Source: Glandiceps talaboti (taxonomy: Eukaryota; Hemichordata; Enteropneusta; Spengelidae). From it: a stretch of DNA of 64,000 bases. The translations under genes were made by a program, and so were the position numbers. Below the pieces are notes generated by a model that saw nothing but the letters and a program-made list of their open reading frames with translations, did no database searches and had not been told where the DNA came from. Shown here in pieces: positions 62,964-64,000 of this stretch. Within the stretch, counting starts at the first letter, position 1; every line of letters begins with the position of its first letter. The stretch covers positions 20,222,581 through 20,286,580 of the forward strand of contig NC_135568.1 of the NCBI RefSeq assembly GCF_964340395.1, read 5' to 3'.

Positions 62964-63322
62964 TGCAGTATTGTACCAGATGGCAAAAGGCCACCATAAA
63001 GCTACCTTTTCATAACTGGAAGGCAATTCAATGGGCGTTGTCTCATACGAATACTTAGTGACATCTGGACACATTCAACATACAGTCCATTTGAAACTGT
63101 TATCAGCATCTCTTGATCAAAACAACACGAAATCTGTGAGAGATATTCATCCAAAATGACATAAATAACATTTGACATATTTGTTAGTATCTGCCATGGA
63201 CCAAATTGCTCAAAAATCAAGCATCGTATATAGTAGTACTGTTAACAGTAACAAGAACTGTAAAAACAACATTAAATATTGTCAATTTATGTGAATGGCC
63301 AGGTTCTGCTTTTGTATACAAT
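62964..63322. other. unique segment with an open minus-strand frame
   Basis: A 72-codon minus-strand frame (63002-63220) includes NVIYVILDEYLSQISCCFDQ. It has no splice context or known domain, so I do not call it a gene. Confidence 0.35.
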
Positions 63323-63325
63323 TTA

Positions 63326-64000
63326 TGTATGGCTTAATTATGTATCCATGCTGTATGGCTTAGCTATGTATCCATGCTGTATGGCTTAGCTATGTATCCA
63401 TGCTGTATGGCTTAGCTATGTATCTATGCTGTATGGCTTAGCTATGTATCTATGCTGTATGGCTTAGCTATGTATCTATGCTGTATGGTTTAGCTATGTA
63501 TCCATGCTGTATGGCTTAGCTATGTATCTATGCTGTATGGCTTAGCTATGTATCTATGCTGTATGGTTTAGCTATGTATCCATGCTGTATGGCTTAGCTA
63601 TGTATCTATGCTGTATGGCTTAGCTATGTATCCATGCTGTATGGTTTAGCTATGTATCCATGCTGTATGGCTTAGCTATGTATCTATGCTGTATGGCTTA
63701 GTTATGTATCTATGCTGTATGGCTTAGCTATGTATCTATGCTGTATGGCTTAGCTATGTATCCATGCTGTATGGCTTAGCTATGTATCTATGCTGTATGG
63801 CTTAGTTATGTATCTATGCTGTATGGCTTAGCTGTGTATCCATGCTGTATGGCTTAGCTATGTATCTATGCTGTATGGCTTAGCTATGTATCTATGCTGT
63901 ATGGCTTAGCTGTGTATCCATGCTGTATGGCTTAATTATGTATCCATGCTGTATGGTTTAGTTATGTATCTATGCTGTATGGCTTAGCTATGTATCCATG
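63326..64000. repeat. 26-bp minisatellite, about 26 units, running off the window
   Basis: The unit is GTATGGCTTAGCTATGTATC followed by CATGCT. Variants are TATGCT, GGTTTAG, TTAGTTATG and TTAGCTGTG. The array is still in register at base 64000, so its true length is unknown. Confidence 0.94.

Noticed and set aside
63002-63220. Minus-strand 72-codon frame as an exon
   Set aside because: It is moderately protein-like, but there is no convincing splice pair or family match.

Overview
This is animal (metazoan) genomic DNA, AT-rich and built mostly of tandem repeats. Three small exons on the + strand (28569-28668, 30505-30640, 58717-58806) have canonical AG/GT borders and matching phases. They read as part of the linker of a Trio/Kalirin-type Rho guanine-nucleotide exchange factor; the key signature is KWLTSPVRKLS directly after a basic/Ser run. 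I infer one long Trio-like gene on the + strand, with introns of about 1.8 kb and 28 kb inside the window. The species is not resolved. The repeat families (a hAT-like element with CCTGGAAAA subterminal motifs, a GTCCCCGC element, a Penelope-like GIY-YIG fragment, and CCTAGCAAC-rich dispersed repeats) suggest a marine invertebrate, but that rests on memory of such families. LAYOUT: 1-2.1 kb is mostly unique, with one possible exon of unknown gene (about 1024-1219). 2.1-2.5 kb is an inverted tetranucleotide array. 2.7-7.5 kb is a 48-bp minisatellite of exactly 100 units. 8.4-12.6 kb is a roughly 37-bp array; 12.6-13.4 kb holds two small arrays, one with a GTCCCCGC element inserted; 13.4-15.6 kb is a 24-bp array of 90 units. 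15.7-19.3 kb holds 39-bp and 26-bp arrays and a second GTCCCCGC element. 19.6-22.7 kb is mobile: a dispersed CCTAGCAAC repeat, a foldback element with a poly-C/poly-G apex, and a 1316-bp hAT-like element with a 6-bp target duplication. 22.9-28.1 kb holds 52-bp and 43-bp arrays. 28.6-30.6 kb has the first two Trio exons. 31.9-35.4 kb is a 34-bp array. 35.8-37.4 kb is one minisatellite family split by a 495-bp MITE with a 9-bp target duplication. 37.5-41.4 kb is a 42-bp array of 91 units. 41.4-45.3 kb is mostly unique, with an unidentified open frame and a CRE/X-box cluster. 45.3-49.2 kb has related 27-bp and 57-bp arrays on both sides of a Penelope-like fragment bounded by TA tracts. 50.2-51.0 kb is a second hAT-like element. 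52.6-58.1 kb is a 26-bp array of 211 units. 58.7 kb is the third Trio exon. 59.0-64.0 kb holds GACT and GAGT tracts and 34-, 40- and 26-bp arrays, the last running off the window. By rough tally about 60 percent of the window is tandem repeat. MAIN POINTS: The very long open frames on both strands come from stop-free repeat units whose length is a multiple of three, or from registers that happen to stay open; I do not call them genes. The most notable signals are indel-free arrays with whole-number copy counts, CpG-decay variants (CG to TG or CA) in two unrelated arrays, a dated insertion inside a minisatellite, three perfect RFX X-box matches plus one near-match (one overlapping a Trio splice acceptor), and a perfect DR1 nuclear-receptor motif in a Trio intron. 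I found no credible new multi-gene system.
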